A DNA stretch of 64,000 bases from an uncultured Pelagibacteraceae bacterium (GTDB taxonomy: Bacteria > Pseudomonadota > Alphaproteobacteria > Pelagibacterales > Pelagibacteraceae): the NCBI GenBank assembly GCA_902617715.1, contig CACMXS010000002.1, positions 1 through 64,000 of the forward strand, given 5' to 3'. The notes beneath the pieces were generated by a model. The model was not told where the DNA came from. It worked only from the letters and a program-made list of their open reading frames with translations, and searched no databases. Position 1 is the stretch's first letter, and every line of letters starts with the position of its first letter. Both the position numbers and the translations under genes were made by a program. Of the stretch, positions 29,803-39,762 are shown one piece after another.

Positions 29803-30911
29803 AATTTATAAAATTTTTTAATCATTCGAGAGATGTATCTCACTTCCTTTATCTTTAATTCTGGATATATGGGTAGTGACAAAACTAATCTTTGATTTTT
29901 TAAAGAATTAGGAAACTCTTTTTTTTTATTTTTTTGATACTTGTATGCGGGTACAAAAGGTAATATTTTTGGATAATGGATAAGTGTATTGATTTTTTTT
30001 GAATATAAAAACTTTCTTAATTCATCTCTTTTTTTAGCTTTAATTACAAATTGATGAAAACCATGAGCATTTCTTTTAATATTACTAATAGGTAACTTTA
30101 TTGCACTTAAGTTAGATAAATTTTTTAAATATTCTTTTGCTATTATCTCTCTTTTCTTGTTCCAAGTATCGATCTTTCTCAATTTTATATTTAATATTGC
30201 TGCTTGCAATCCATCCAATCTACTATTCAAACCCTCTAATAAATGCTCATGTTTTCTTTGTCCTCCGTGTCTTAAATGCATTATACATAAATTTCGTAAT
30301 CTTTTGTTATTTGTAATTATTGCACCTGCATCTCCCATTGCTCCTAAATTTTTTCCAGGATAAAAAGAAAAAGTTCCTATGTGTCCAAAGTTACCCAAAT
30401 ATTTTTTGTTTTTTTTTATAAAATGAGCTTGCGCGCAATCCTCTATAACCCAAAGCTTGTATTTATTCGCTAACTGTAAAATTTTTTCTATTTGAGCTGG
30501 TTGACCAAACAAATGAACAATTACAATGCCGGAGGTCCTTTTAGTAACTTTTTTTTCTATTTCATTTACTGAAATGTTATAACTATCTTTTTCAGTATCA
30601 CAAAAAATTACTTTACCACCTGCATTGGTGATAGCTGACGCAGTAGAAAACCAAGTATGTGAAGTAGTTATGACTTCATTTTTAATTTTTGACTTAAAAC
30701 CTAAACTTTTCACAGATGCTAATAAGGCATCTGTTCCATTTCCACAAGCAACACAATATCTTGATCCAATTCTTTTTTTAAAATTATTTTCAAATTTTTT
30801 TACTTCATCTCCTCCTATGAATGAATTATTAGAAATTATCTTCAAGATAGCTTTATCAATTTCTTTTTTTTGAGATTTGTATTGTAAGTATAAGTTTGCT
30901 GGTTTTATCAT
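29799..30911 (-). CDS. DegT/DnrJ/EryC1 family sugar aminotransferase
   Basis: VACGNGTDALLASVKSLG, VIVHLFGQPAQIEKI, VIEDCAQAHF, GTFSFYPGKNLGAMGDAGAI. Confidence 0.94.
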   Translation of the reverse strand: MIKPANLYLQYKSQKKEIDKAILKIISNNSFIGGDEVKKFENNFKKRIGSRYCVACGNGTDALLASVKSLGFKSKIKNEVITTSHTWFSTASAITNAGGKVIFCDTEKDSYNISVNEIEKKVTKRTSGIVIVHLFGQPAQIEKILQLANKYKLWVIEDCAQAHFIKKNKKYLGNFGHIGTFSFYPGKNLGAMGDAGAIITNNKRLRNLCIMHLRHGGQRKHEHLLEGLNSRLDGLQAAILNIKLRKIDTWNKKREIIAKEYLKNLSNLSAIKLPISNIKRNAHGFHQFVIKAKKRDELRKFLYSKKINTLIHYPKILPFVPAYKYQKNKKKEFPNSLKNQRLVLSLPIYPELKIKEVRYISRMIKKFYKF

Positions 30912-31918
30912 AGAATTTTCATGATCTTATTTTTTCTAACTGAAATATTAATTGCTTCAATTACTTTTGAAACATGTACTGCGTCCTCAAAATTGATTAT
31001 ATCATTGCGTTTTCCATTTAAAAAATTATATACATTTTTATAAAATTCTAAATGACCATTTCCATAAACATTTTTAATTTTATAATTTTCTTTAAATTTT
31101 TTATAAGATCTTTTTAAAGTTTTCCAAATCCTAATTTTATTCATTGCAAATCCAGATATTTCTACTATTCCCTCCGAACCTAAAACTGATAAAGACCCTT
31201 CAATATCCATTGGTCTGGTAGCTGTTGTTGCTTCAAGAACTCCAATAGATCCGTTTTTGAATTTTAGATTAGCGATTATTGTATCTTCAGACTCTATTTT
31301 AGCTATTGCTTTAATACCATGTGCAAAAACCTCTTTTACTTTTCCATTCATCCAAATAAGTGCATCAAGATGATGACTAGCTTGGTTTCCAATAACTCCT
31401 CCATCTAAATTTCTTGTACCTCTCCAATTAGCTAAATTATAATATTTTTGATCTCTCATCCATCTAACTCTAGATGTACTCATAAAAACTTTACCAAGTC
31501 TTTTTTTAACAATTGAGTCTTTTAACTTCATAACAGGTGGATTAAATCTATTTTGTTTGACTACAAAAATATTATTTTTAAATTTTTTCTTATTTATAAT
31601 AATCTTTTTTAAATCTTTACTAAATAAACCTAGTGGCTTTTCAATAATAAAATTTGAAGCTATCTTTTTAAGTTTCAGATAGTGTTTAATATGATTTCCA
31701 CTTTCAGTTAATATCACAACAATATCTGGTTTGCATTTTTTAACCATTTTAGTCATATCAGAAAAAAAAGCATATCTTTTATGACTTTGGTTTTTATTCA
31801 GATTTGTAATTTTTTTGTCGCAAATAGCTACTAATTTGAAATATTTTGATAACTTATTTATAGCTTGATAATGTTTTTTAAAAATCCTTCCTGTTCCAAC
31901 TATTCCTACTGAATACAT
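30908..31918 (-). CDS. Gfo/Idh/MocA family oxidoreductase
   Basis: VGIVGTGRIFKKHYQAINK, NFIIEKPLGL, DGGVIGNQASHHLDALIW. Confidence 0.93.
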   Translation of the reverse strand: MYSVGIVGTGRIFKKHYQAINKLSKYFKLVAICDKKITNLNKNQSHKRYAFFSDMTKMVKKCKPDIVVILTESGNHIKHYLKLKKIASNFIIEKPLGLFSKDLKKIIINKKKFKNNIFVVKQNRFNPPVMKLKDSIVKKRLGKVFMSTSRVRWMRDQKYYNLANWRGTRNLDGGVIGNQASHHLDALIWMNGKVKEVFAHGIKAIAKIESEDTIIANLKFKNGSIGVLEATTATRPMDIEGSLSVLGSEGIVEISGFAMNKIRIWKTLKRSYKKFKENYKIKNVYGNGHLEFYKNVYNFLNGKRNDIINFEDAVHVSKVIEAINISVRKNKIMKIL

Positions 31919-32047
31919 ATTAATACCATGTGTTTAGATTATTTTATAAAACATTCCAATAAATAAATTTAAATTAAATAATAAGATAATTTTTTATCTT
32001 TAATATATAATTAAAAAAATAAAATATAAAATTTAAATTTATAATCA

Positions 32048-33289
32048 ATGGTCACATTTTTGGGAATTATCAGATCAAAGTTAAATGATTATAATTTCTT
32101 AATCAACACTTTAATAATTTTAGCTATATTTGGAAGTCCCTTTAGTCTTATAATTAAGGTATTTGTTTTAAAAATTACTAATTTTGAATATATAAATCCA
32201 TTTCTTTTATACAGAATTTTACTTAGTAGTTTGATTTTTTATTTATTTTTTAAATTAAAAAACAAATTCAATAAAAATTATATTGGCTTAATTTCAATCT
32301 TTTTAATTTTTTATTTTAATATTATAACTAATAATACATTTGAAATTTCAAATTATCTCACCTCAGAATATTTATTAAATAATGATAATATCAACAAATT
32401 TTACGAAGAAAGAAATAAAAATTACTTAATAAATTTTTTTAATATTTTTTTAATCATTGTACTTTTTACTATCAAAAATATTTCAATTGATTTTGAACAT
32501 CTTAAAAAAACAATACAGATTACATGTAAAATATTTTTATATACATTAATATTAATCGGTTTAATTTGGATAGTCCAAAATTATTTAAATAAAACTAATT
32601 CCATAAATTATTTGATAAAAGATGCTTTTTTAAATGATAATTTTTGGATCAATTCTCATTACATAGCTTATATGGCAATCATAAATTTTGTATTATTTAT
32701 AGATAAGTTTTCAAAAAAAAATTTTTTTTCAACATTAGTTTATACAATATTAGTAATTTCTCTAAAACTTAACATCGCAATTTATATTATGGTTTTTTTA
32801 TTGATGATTAATTTTGTGATTAAATATTATAAATTTGATATTTTAATTCTTACGAAAGTATTTATTCTAATAATATTTCTTCCAATTATATATTATTATT
32901 TTGCGAACTTTTTCAATTTGTTAAAATTATCTTACTTTGAACATTTAAGTTTATCAGTTGTAAATAGAATAAATATTTATGAATTTTATTTAAATAATAT
33001 CAAGGGAGTAAATATATTTTTTGGAAATTCATTATTTAATCAGGAAATACCTACTTATCCACATAACTTAGTTTTTGATATATTTTATTCTACTGGATCT
33101 ATTGGATTATTAATTTTTTTAATGGTTTCATATAATATATTAAAACGAATAGTTAATTCAAAAAATTTTTTTGTTACAAATCTTTTTTTTTCTTTTTTAA
33201 TATTCTCTTCATTATCAGGTTATTTTTTTTTCAATATATTCTTAATTACGATTCTTTTAATATCCCTCCAATTACTTAATGAAAAATAA
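32048..33289 (+). CDS. O-antigen polymerase-like membrane protein
   Basis: Polytopic; YPHNLVFDIFYSTGSIGLLIFLMV motif. Confidence 0.72.
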   Translation: MVTFLGIIRSKLNDYNFLINTLIILAIFGSPFSLIIKVFVLKITNFEYINPFLLYRILLSSLIFYLFFKLKNKFNKNYIGLISIFLIFYFNIITNNTFEISNYLTSEYLLNNDNINKFYEERNKNYLINFFNIFLIIVLFTIKNISIDFEHLKKTIQITCKIFLYTLILIGLIWIVQNYLNKTNSINYLIKDAFLNDNFWINSHYIAYMAIINFVLFIDKFSKKNFFSTLVYTILVISLKLNIAIYIMVFLLMINFVIKYYKFDILILTKVFILIIFLPIIYYYFANFFNLLKLSYFEHLSLSVVNRINIYEFYLNNIKGVNIFFGNSLFNQEIPTYPHNLVFDIFYSTGSIGLLIFLMVSYNILKRIVNSKNFFVTNLFFSFLIFSSLSGYFFFNIFLITILLISLQLLNEK

Positions 33290-34515
33290 AAAGAAATATT
33301 TTTATAATTAATTTCTTTTTTATGAAAAAGAATAACTGTAACTAGTCCTGAAATTATTGTAGCGATTGAAGCAAAATAAAATCCATAATTTTTTATAAAA
33401 AAGTAATTTAAACTTAAATTCATAAATATATAAAATGATGAAATTTTTATAATTTCATAAAAATTATTTTTTATATATTTGTGATTAATTGATAATTCTA
33501 GAATAATAATAAATATTAAATTTATTATTAAAGTCAAAAGAATTGATTTTGATTTTAAATAAAAGGTTCCAAAAATTATCAATAAATAATCACCAAAAAA
33601 TAGGAAAAAAGTAAATATAATAACTGTAAAAACTATTGTTATACCAATAACTCTTTTAAAAATTTTTTCTATATAATCTGTATTTTCAATTTTTTTACTT
33701 ATTAGAGGATATAAAAATCGGATTAAGATAAAATAAAAAGTTGATATAGCTAAAGTAAATCTTGAAGCTATTGAGTAAATTGCTGTGTTTTCATAGTTCG
33801 TTAAATAATTTACCATTATTATGTCCACTCTATAACTAGCAAGAGTCAAAATTCCTATAAATGGAAAAAAAGATAATTTATGAAAAAGATTTATAACATC
33901 TTTAAATTTAAAGATTATACTAAATTTTTTTTTATTACTAAATTTATAAAAAAAATTAATTAAAATTGAATTTATAATAACGTCAAAAGCGAATGAAAAA
34001 CAAATCCAATATATTTGAAAATTATTTTTGATCAAAAAAATTTTAATCAAAAGATTAATTAAGTTTCCAGTTATTGCTATAAAAAATAATTGTTTAAATT
34101 TTTTTTCTACAAATAAATCATAATATAAAATAGTAAATGGTAAAAAAATTAGCTGAAGATTTAAGACGATTACTGAAATTTTTTTGTCAAAATCATAGTC
34201 GATTAAAATAAAAAAAATTACTAATAATACAAGGATAAAGATAGAAACTAATAGATACGTAAAAAAAAACTTTGAAATTAATTCAAATTTATTTTTTGGT
34301 TTTTTTGATAATTGATTAATCAACTCATAATAATAATTTGAAAAAGAAATAGCATACAATATAAAAAAAATATTTTGAGCAAACGAGAAAAAACCAAAAT
34401 CTTTGGGAGTCAAAGAGTTTGATAATAAAGCAATTACAACAAAAGAAAAAAAAATATTAATTAAATTAGTAAGATAATATAAATTTAAATTTGTTTTGAA
34501 TTTGATTAATTGCAT
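33220..34515 (-). CDS. Wzx-like polysaccharide flippase (MATE/PST superfamily)
   Basis: Polytopic; TNLINIFFSFVVIALLSNSLTPKDFGFFSFAQNIF, YRVDIIMVNYLTNYENTAIYSIASR. Confidence 0.85.
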   Translation of the reverse strand: MQLIKFKTNLNLYYLTNLINIFFSFVVIALLSNSLTPKDFGFFSFAQNIFFILYAISFSNYYYELINQLSKKPKNKFELISKFFFTYLLVSIFILVLLVIFFILIDYDFDKKISVIVLNLQLIFLPFTILYYDLFVEKKFKQLFFIAITGNLINLLIKIFLIKNNFQIYWICFSFAFDVIINSILINFFYKFSNKKKFSIIFKFKDVINLFHKLSFFPFIGILTLASYRVDIIMVNYLTNYENTAIYSIASRFTLAISTFYFILIRFLYPLISKKIENTDYIEKIFKRVIGITIVFTVIIFTFFLFFGDYLLIIFGTFYLKSKSILLTLIINLIFIIILELSINHKYIKNNFYEIIKISSFYIFMNLSLNYFFIKNYGFYFASIATIISGLVTVILFHKKEINYKNISFYFSLSNWRDIKRIVIKNILKKK

Positions 34516-34627
34516 TGAAAAAATCCTATAATTTAATATTTATATATTTATCATATTGTTAAGATTAGTTGTAATTATTCATTTTACACAATATAAAATA
34601 GATTATTCTTTAATATGTTAAAAATAA

Positions 34628-35047
34628 ATGACTAAAAAACACGAATTAATAATTTATAAAAAAAAACATTACGCAGAAATAATAAGAGGTTCTTTACGTA
34701 AAAATGAAACTACTTTTTTTTCTCCCGAAAAATCATCTTTTCAGTTTGGACTTTTAGCTCACAAAAAAGGTTTTAAAGAACCTGCTCATTATCATAGACC
34801 TTTCAAAAGGACCATAAAGGACTTACAACAAATGTTTGTTGTTCAAAAAGGTAAGATAAGAGTAGATTTGTTTTCTGATGATAAAAAACTTATTAGAAAA
34901 ATAATTTTAAAAAAGGGTGACTCGATAGTATTAATTCATGGAATACATGCAATAACTGTACTTGAGGATATGCAGTGTATTAGTGTTAAACAAGGGCCTT
35001 TTCTTGGACCAGAATTTGACAAAGTTTTTATTAAGGTTAAAAAATAA
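34628..35047 (+). CDS. Cupin-fold sugar metabolism protein
   Basis: QFGLLAHKKGFKEPAHYHRPFKRTIKDLQQMFVVQKGKIRVDLFSDD. Confidence 0.7.
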   Translation: MTKKHELIIYKKKHYAEIIRGSLRKNETTFFSPEKSSFQFGLLAHKKGFKEPAHYHRPFKRTIKDLQQMFVVQKGKIRVDLFSDDKKLIRKIILKKGDSIVLIHGIHAITVLEDMQCISVKQGPFLGPEFDKVFIKVKK

Positions 35048-35057
35048 AAATAATTTG

Positions 35058-36161
35058 ATGATACCTGTATTTAAGCCTGAACTTAAAAAAAAAGATATTG
35101 AAGCTGCCTATCAAACATTAAAGAAAGGTCAAATTTCAGGTACTTTTGCAGATAGTATTAATTCTTTAGAAAAAAATTTTGCTAAATTTAATAAAACAAA
35201 ATTTGCAGTAGCTGTTTCAAGTGGAACGACTGCTTTGCACTTAGCTATTGCTTGTCTTAATTTAAAAAAAGGTAGTGAAGTACTTGTGAGCGCAACAACA
35301 AATATTGCAACTGGTCTTGCAATTGTTCACAATGGTCTGATACCAAAGTTTATAGACTCTAAAATTGATACTTGGAATATTGATGAAAAAAAAATTGAAA
35401 AAAATATAACTAAGAAAACAAAGGCACTGCTAATTGTTCATTTTTTAGGAAATCCGTGTAAAATGGATACAATTGTAAAAATAGCAAAAAAAAATAAATT
35501 ATTTTTAATTGAGGATTGTGCTGAAGCACATGGTGCTTCTTTTAAAAAAAAAAAAGTTGGAAGTTTTGGAATAGCCGGATGTTACAGCTTTTATGCAAAT
35601 AAAATTATTTCGTCAGGTGAAGGTGGATTAATTACAACCAATAACAAAAATTTTTACGAAAAATTAAAATTATATAGAAATCTTGGTTTTACAAAACCTA
35701 GATTCAAACATTTTGTAAAAGGTTATAATTTTAGGATGACAGGTATGCAAGCAGCGATTGCAAATAGTCAACTTAGTTATATAAATCAAATAATTAAAAA
35801 AAAGATATTAATTCAACAAAACTATCAGAAATATTTAAAGCATAACTTAGTTTCTTTTTTGAAGGAGGAAAAAGGCTCTAAATCTGTGTTTTGGATGGTT
35901 GGAATTTTATTATCAAAAAAATTAAAAAACAAAAAAAATATTTTACAAAAAGAACTTTTAAAAAAAGGAATAGATACAAGAAGTTTTTTTATGTCAATGA
36001 ATGAACAACCTTGCTTTAAAGAATATAAAATGAAAACAACAACATACGTAAGTAATAATCTCTGGAAAAATGGAATTTATCTACCATCAAGTCATAACTT
36101 AAAAGAGAAAAATATAAAACAAATATGCCGAAAAGTCCTAAGCGTAATAAAACAAAATTAG
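35058..36161 (+). CDS. DegT/DnrJ/EryC1 family sugar aminotransferase
   Basis: MIPVFKPELKKKDIEAAYQTLKKGQISGTF, VSSGTTALHLAI, LIEDCAEAHGASF; start moved from track 34962. Confidence 0.93.
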   Translation: MIPVFKPELKKKDIEAAYQTLKKGQISGTFADSINSLEKNFAKFNKTKFAVAVSSGTTALHLAIACLNLKKGSEVLVSATTNIATGLAIVHNGLIPKFIDSKIDTWNIDEKKIEKNITKKTKALLIVHFLGNPCKMDTIVKIAKKNKLFLIEDCAEAHGASFKKKKVGSFGIAGCYSFYANKIISSGEGGLITTNNKNFYEKLKLYRNLGFTKPRFKHFVKGYNFRMTGMQAAIANSQLSYINQIIKKKILIQQNYQKYLKHNLVSFLKEEKGSKSVFWMVGILLSKKLKNKKNILQKELLKKGIDTRSFFMSMNEQPCFKEYKMKTTTYVSNNLWKNGIYLPSSHNLKEKNIKQICRKVLSVIKQN

Positions 36162-37285
36162 CAATCTTCATTAGATATCGTGAGCCCAAAGAGGGAGGTG
36201 GTTATACAATTACGATGGATATATTAGATCAAATAATAAAAACAATTAATAAAAAGAAAATCATTTTTATTATTCTTAATGACAAAAAGAAAAACCTTTA
36301 TCAAAAAATTAACAAATATGGGCATGAATGTGTTTGCATGAATGAAAATATTAATCTTTTAAAATTTAAAAGTTTTATTTTTAGCTTAATGCCTTTTTTT
36401 TTAAGATTTTATAATTTAATAAATTTTAACAAATATCTTAATTTAGAAAATGAAAAAAAAATTGATATTGTATGGTTTTTATCAGCAGAATATTATTATC
36501 CATTATTTTCAAAATATATTTCTACAGTATGGGATCTTCAACACATAACTCATTCATCATTTCCCGAAACAGGGAGTTTTTCAAGAAGGATTTATCGTGA
36601 AATAGTAATAAAGAATTTCTTAAAAAATTCTTATAAAATAATTACTGGATCTAAAATTCTTATCAGTTTAATGAAGAAAAGATACAATATTTCATCAAAA
36701 AATTTTATTTACAATAATCATCCTACACCAACTTTTTTTATCAAAGAAAAAAAAATATCGAAAAAAAAAATGCCAATAAAAAATTTTTTCTTATATCCGG
36801 CAAATTTTTGGGAACATAAAAACCATTTGAATTTATTCAAAGGTTTTGAACAATTTAATGAAATTCAAAAATTTAAATATAAATTGGTTTTGGTAGGAAA
36901 TATTGCTAATGAAAAATATTTTAGAAAAATTAAAAAAAAATTTAATAATAATTTTGATAAAAATTTCAAGATTTTAAAATTTGTAAAATTAAAATATCTA
37001 CTAGCTCTTTATGATAATTGTTTAGCTTTAATTTACAGTTCTTTTGCAGGACCAGAAAATTTGCCACCCTTAGAAGCAATGGCACGTAAAAAAAAAATTA
37101 TTTGCTCTAATTATCCAGGTGCCAAAGAGCAACTCGGCAATATACCAATATATTTTAATCCTTATAAACCAAAATCGATAAAGAAAGCATTAATAAAATT
37201 TACTTTTTCAAATCATCCAAAGAAAAATTTAATCAGAAATACCAGCGATTACCTAAAAAAAGTTTTAAATTCAATTAATATTTAG
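36125..37285 (+). CDS. Family 1 glycosyltransferase (GT-B)
   Basis: VWDLQHITHSSFPETGSFSRRIYRE, FFLYPANFWEHKNHLNLFKGFEQF, YSSFAGPENLPPLEAMARKKKIICSNYPGAKEQLG. Confidence 0.88.
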   Translation: MPKSPKRNKTKLAIFIRYREPKEGGGYTITMDILDQIIKTINKKKIIFIILNDKKKNLYQKINKYGHECVCMNENINLLKFKSFIFSLMPFFLRFYNLINFNKYLNLENEKKIDIVWFLSAEYYYPLFSKYISTVWDLQHITHSSFPETGSFSRRIYREIVIKNFLKNSYKIITGSKILISLMKKRYNISSKNFIYNNHPTPTFFIKEKKISKKKMPIKNFFLYPANFWEHKNHLNLFKGFEQFNEIQKFKYKLVLVGNIANEKYFRKIKKKFNNNFDKNFKILKFVKLKYLLALYDNCLALIYSSFAGPENLPPLEAMARKKKIICSNYPGAKEQLGNIPIYFNPYKPKSIKKALIKFTFSNHPKKNLIRNTSDYLKKVLNSINI

Positions 37286-38087
37286 TTCTTAATAAACTAA
37301 AACTTAAATGATCTATTCCATCAATATATATTTTTTTTCTAAATTTATTCATTTTAAAATTATTTGATTTAAAAAAATCAATAAATTTTACATAACTAAA
37401 TATTGTTATTGGATATGTTGCTTGATAGATATTTTTCGGAACTTTTTGAATACTAAAAATATTATCTTTACCATAATGAAATGACGTTTTTAAAAATAAA
37501 AAATTTGTTATGTTTTTTTTAATTAATTGTTCTAAAATTTCATATGGATTTGGTAAATATTGAATTGAACCGGAAAAAATAACAACGTCTGGGGTTTTTT
37601 TTAAATCATTGAGATTTTTGAAAAAATTTATTTTAAGATTAAAATTATTTTCATTAATATAATTAACAATATTTTCTTGCTCAATTATATTCCAGTCATA
37701 TGTATGATTAAACTTTTTATAATTTTTAAAATATAAAGTTCCAAAAGATCCACCAAAATCTAATACTATAAGATTTCTTTGTATTTTTTTTTGTATATCA
37801 TTAAGATAGTCTAAAAGATCATTATCATAATTTTCTTTAAAAAATAGTAACGTATCTTGTTCATAAGCTGCATGACCTTTAAGCACACTTAAGAAAGAAT
37901 TTATTTTCTTTTTAAGAATTAATTCATCACTATATCCTTGACTATTTTTTAAAGCTTCTTCAAAGGATTTATAATTACCATATATTCGTATGTTTCTTTT
38001 TAATAAAAAATTAATTTTATCTTTTAATCTTTGAAATAAAAAATTAACTTTATCCATTGTAAAAATTTTTTTTATTCTTTTTTGCAA
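37275..38087 (-). CDS. Putative methyltransferase, TIGR04325-like
   Basis: HAAYEQDTLLFF, LIVLDFGGSFGTLYFKNYKKF, PDVVIFSGSIQYLPNPYEILEQL. Confidence 0.78.
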   Translation of the reverse strand: MQKRIKKIFTMDKVNFLFQRLKDKINFLLKRNIRIYGNYKSFEEALKNSQGYSDELILKKKINSFLSVLKGHAAYEQDTLLFFKENYDNDLLDYLNDIQKKIQRNLIVLDFGGSFGTLYFKNYKKFNHTYDWNIIEQENIVNYINENNFNLKINFFKNLNDLKKTPDVVIFSGSIQYLPNPYEILEQLIKKNITNFLFLKTSFHYGKDNIFSIQKVPKNIYQATYPITIFSYVKFIDFFKSNNFKMNKFRKKIYIDGIDHLSFSLLRTKY

Positions 38088-38165
38088 CTACAGAAATTTT
38101 TGAATTAATTCGATGTGTAGTGGTACATATCATGTTTAAGATTACTATTGATAAAAAAAATAGCT

Positions 38166-39755
38166 TTATGCATTTTGATTTTTATTCAAATTAATATTTA
38201 TAACTTTAAAGATTTCAACTTTTAGTTTTTTAAAAATTTTCGAATTGCTCAAATAGGTTTTCATCAAACGATTAATATCAAACTTCCTGGAAAAATTTTC
38301 ATGATTCTTAAAATCATTATTATTAAGATAATGAACAAAAAAACACTCTAAAATTTCTCTTTTATGTTTTTTCTCTTGGTAATTTAATTTTTTATTTAAT
38401 GCTAATCCAATTTTTTTGAAATATTCTTTTTGACTTCTAGGAGTAATTACAAAATCATAACTACAAAATGGATTTCTTCCTGCACTTATTGGTATTATCT
38501 TATGATATGCTACTTCAATAAGAACATTTCCTCTAAGTGATATACAAATCTCTGGTTTTAAACTAAAAAGAACGTTATTAGGAGTATTCTTATCCACCCA
38601 AATAAAATCATTTGCATATTCCGTTTTTAATTTTTTTACAAAATCAATACTTGCAGTCTTTGAATTAGGATGTTCTTTGACAATAGTATTTATTTTATTT
38701 TGCTTCAAATATTTTAAAGTTTGTGTTATCCAGTCATACCCATCCTTAAAAACTATATCTCCAAAAGCAAATGGTGAGTCTACAAAGCAAGGAAGAAAAA
38801 TAATACAATTAATTTTTTTTTCTTTTTTTAAAAAATAATTTTTTTTTCTTTTTAAAGAATTTGAGTATGATCCTTTTTTCATGTAATAATTTGTTTGGTC
38901 AACTCCTCCTGAAAGTCTTTTATTCAAATAATTCTGTGCAATTAATAACTTTTTTTTCTTTTTTTTTAATCCTGAAAAAATTGTTTTATAATTTTCCCAT
39001 TTAAAATGATGTAAATAATCTGATTTAGAAAAATTTTTTATATACTGACTAAAATTCCATCCACCGATTACTTTTTTTTGATATTTTAAAAAAAATCTAA
39101 CTAAATAACCATTGCTTACAAATGAGGCTTGAACTGGAAAAAGCATGTCATAAGTCTTAATTCTATTATTCAAAAAATTCTTGAATCTAAACATATAATC
39201 AAATATTTGCTCTACATAATATTTGGACTCATTATCATTTGTAATTTGTACTTTTCTAAAAAATCGTAGATATGTATCGCTAATTAAATCTCCACATCTT
39301 ACACCGTCAAATTTAAATTTTTTTTTTATTTTTTTATTTAAAAAAAAATTTGCATTTTTATAACTTTGTTTTTTTTGATAATTGTTTATGTCTATTTGTG
39401 ATATATTAAAAGTGCGCTCTATCCCTATAGCTTTATATAATTTAGACCATTTTAAATACAATAAAAACATGAAGAAAAATCTAACTTTATAAGAAATAAA
39501 TCCAAATATATTTTGTGATCTTCTCACCACCGGATTAACCCAAATACCATCAAATTTATAATCTTGAAATATTTTAGAATTGATCAAAAAAAATTGATGT
39601 AAAAAATAAAAATGTGAAGCATTCATTATTAATAAGCCCCTTTTTTTTTTATCAATAAAATTAATTTTATTTTTTAAAGATAGAATAAAATTTTTTTCAT
39701 CTTTATTCAGAAAACAATTATTTAACTGTATTAATTTTTTTACTATTAAATTCAT
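38166..39755 (-). CDS. Capsule/surface carbohydrate biosynthesis protein, GT-B-like, function unknown
   Basis: FIWVDKNTPNNVLFSLKPEICISLRGNVLIEVAYHKIIPISAGRNPF resembles capsule biosynthesis GT-B C-termini. Confidence 0.55.
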   Translation of the reverse strand: MNLIVKKLIQLNNCFLNKDEKNFILSLKNKINFIDKKKRGLLIMNASHFYFLHQFFLINSKIFQDYKFDGIWVNPVVRRSQNIFGFISYKVRFFFMFLLYLKWSKLYKAIGIERTFNISQIDINNYQKKQSYKNANFFLNKKIKKKFKFDGVRCGDLISDTYLRFFRKVQITNDNESKYYVEQIFDYMFRFKNFLNNRIKTYDMLFPVQASFVSNGYLVRFFLKYQKKVIGGWNFSQYIKNFSKSDYLHHFKWENYKTIFSGLKKKKKKLLIAQNYLNKRLSGGVDQTNYYMKKGSYSNSLKRKKNYFLKKEKKINCIIFLPCFVDSPFAFGDIVFKDGYDWITQTLKYLKQNKINTIVKEHPNSKTASIDFVKKLKTEYANDFIWVDKNTPNNVLFSLKPEICISLRGNVLIEVAYHKIIPISAGRNPFCSYDFVITPRSQKEYFKKIGLALNKKLNYQEKKHKREILECFFVHYLNNNDFKNHENFSRKFDINRLMKTYLSNSKIFKKLKVEIFKVININLNKNQNA

Positions 39756-39762
39756 ACTAAAA

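Noticed and set aside
38105-38173. Short minus-strand ORF MHKAIFFINSNLKHDMYHYTSN between 38166-39755 and 37275-38087
   Set aside because: Only 22 codons with no recognisable family pattern; cannot be told from chance, unlike the HisH-like scar.
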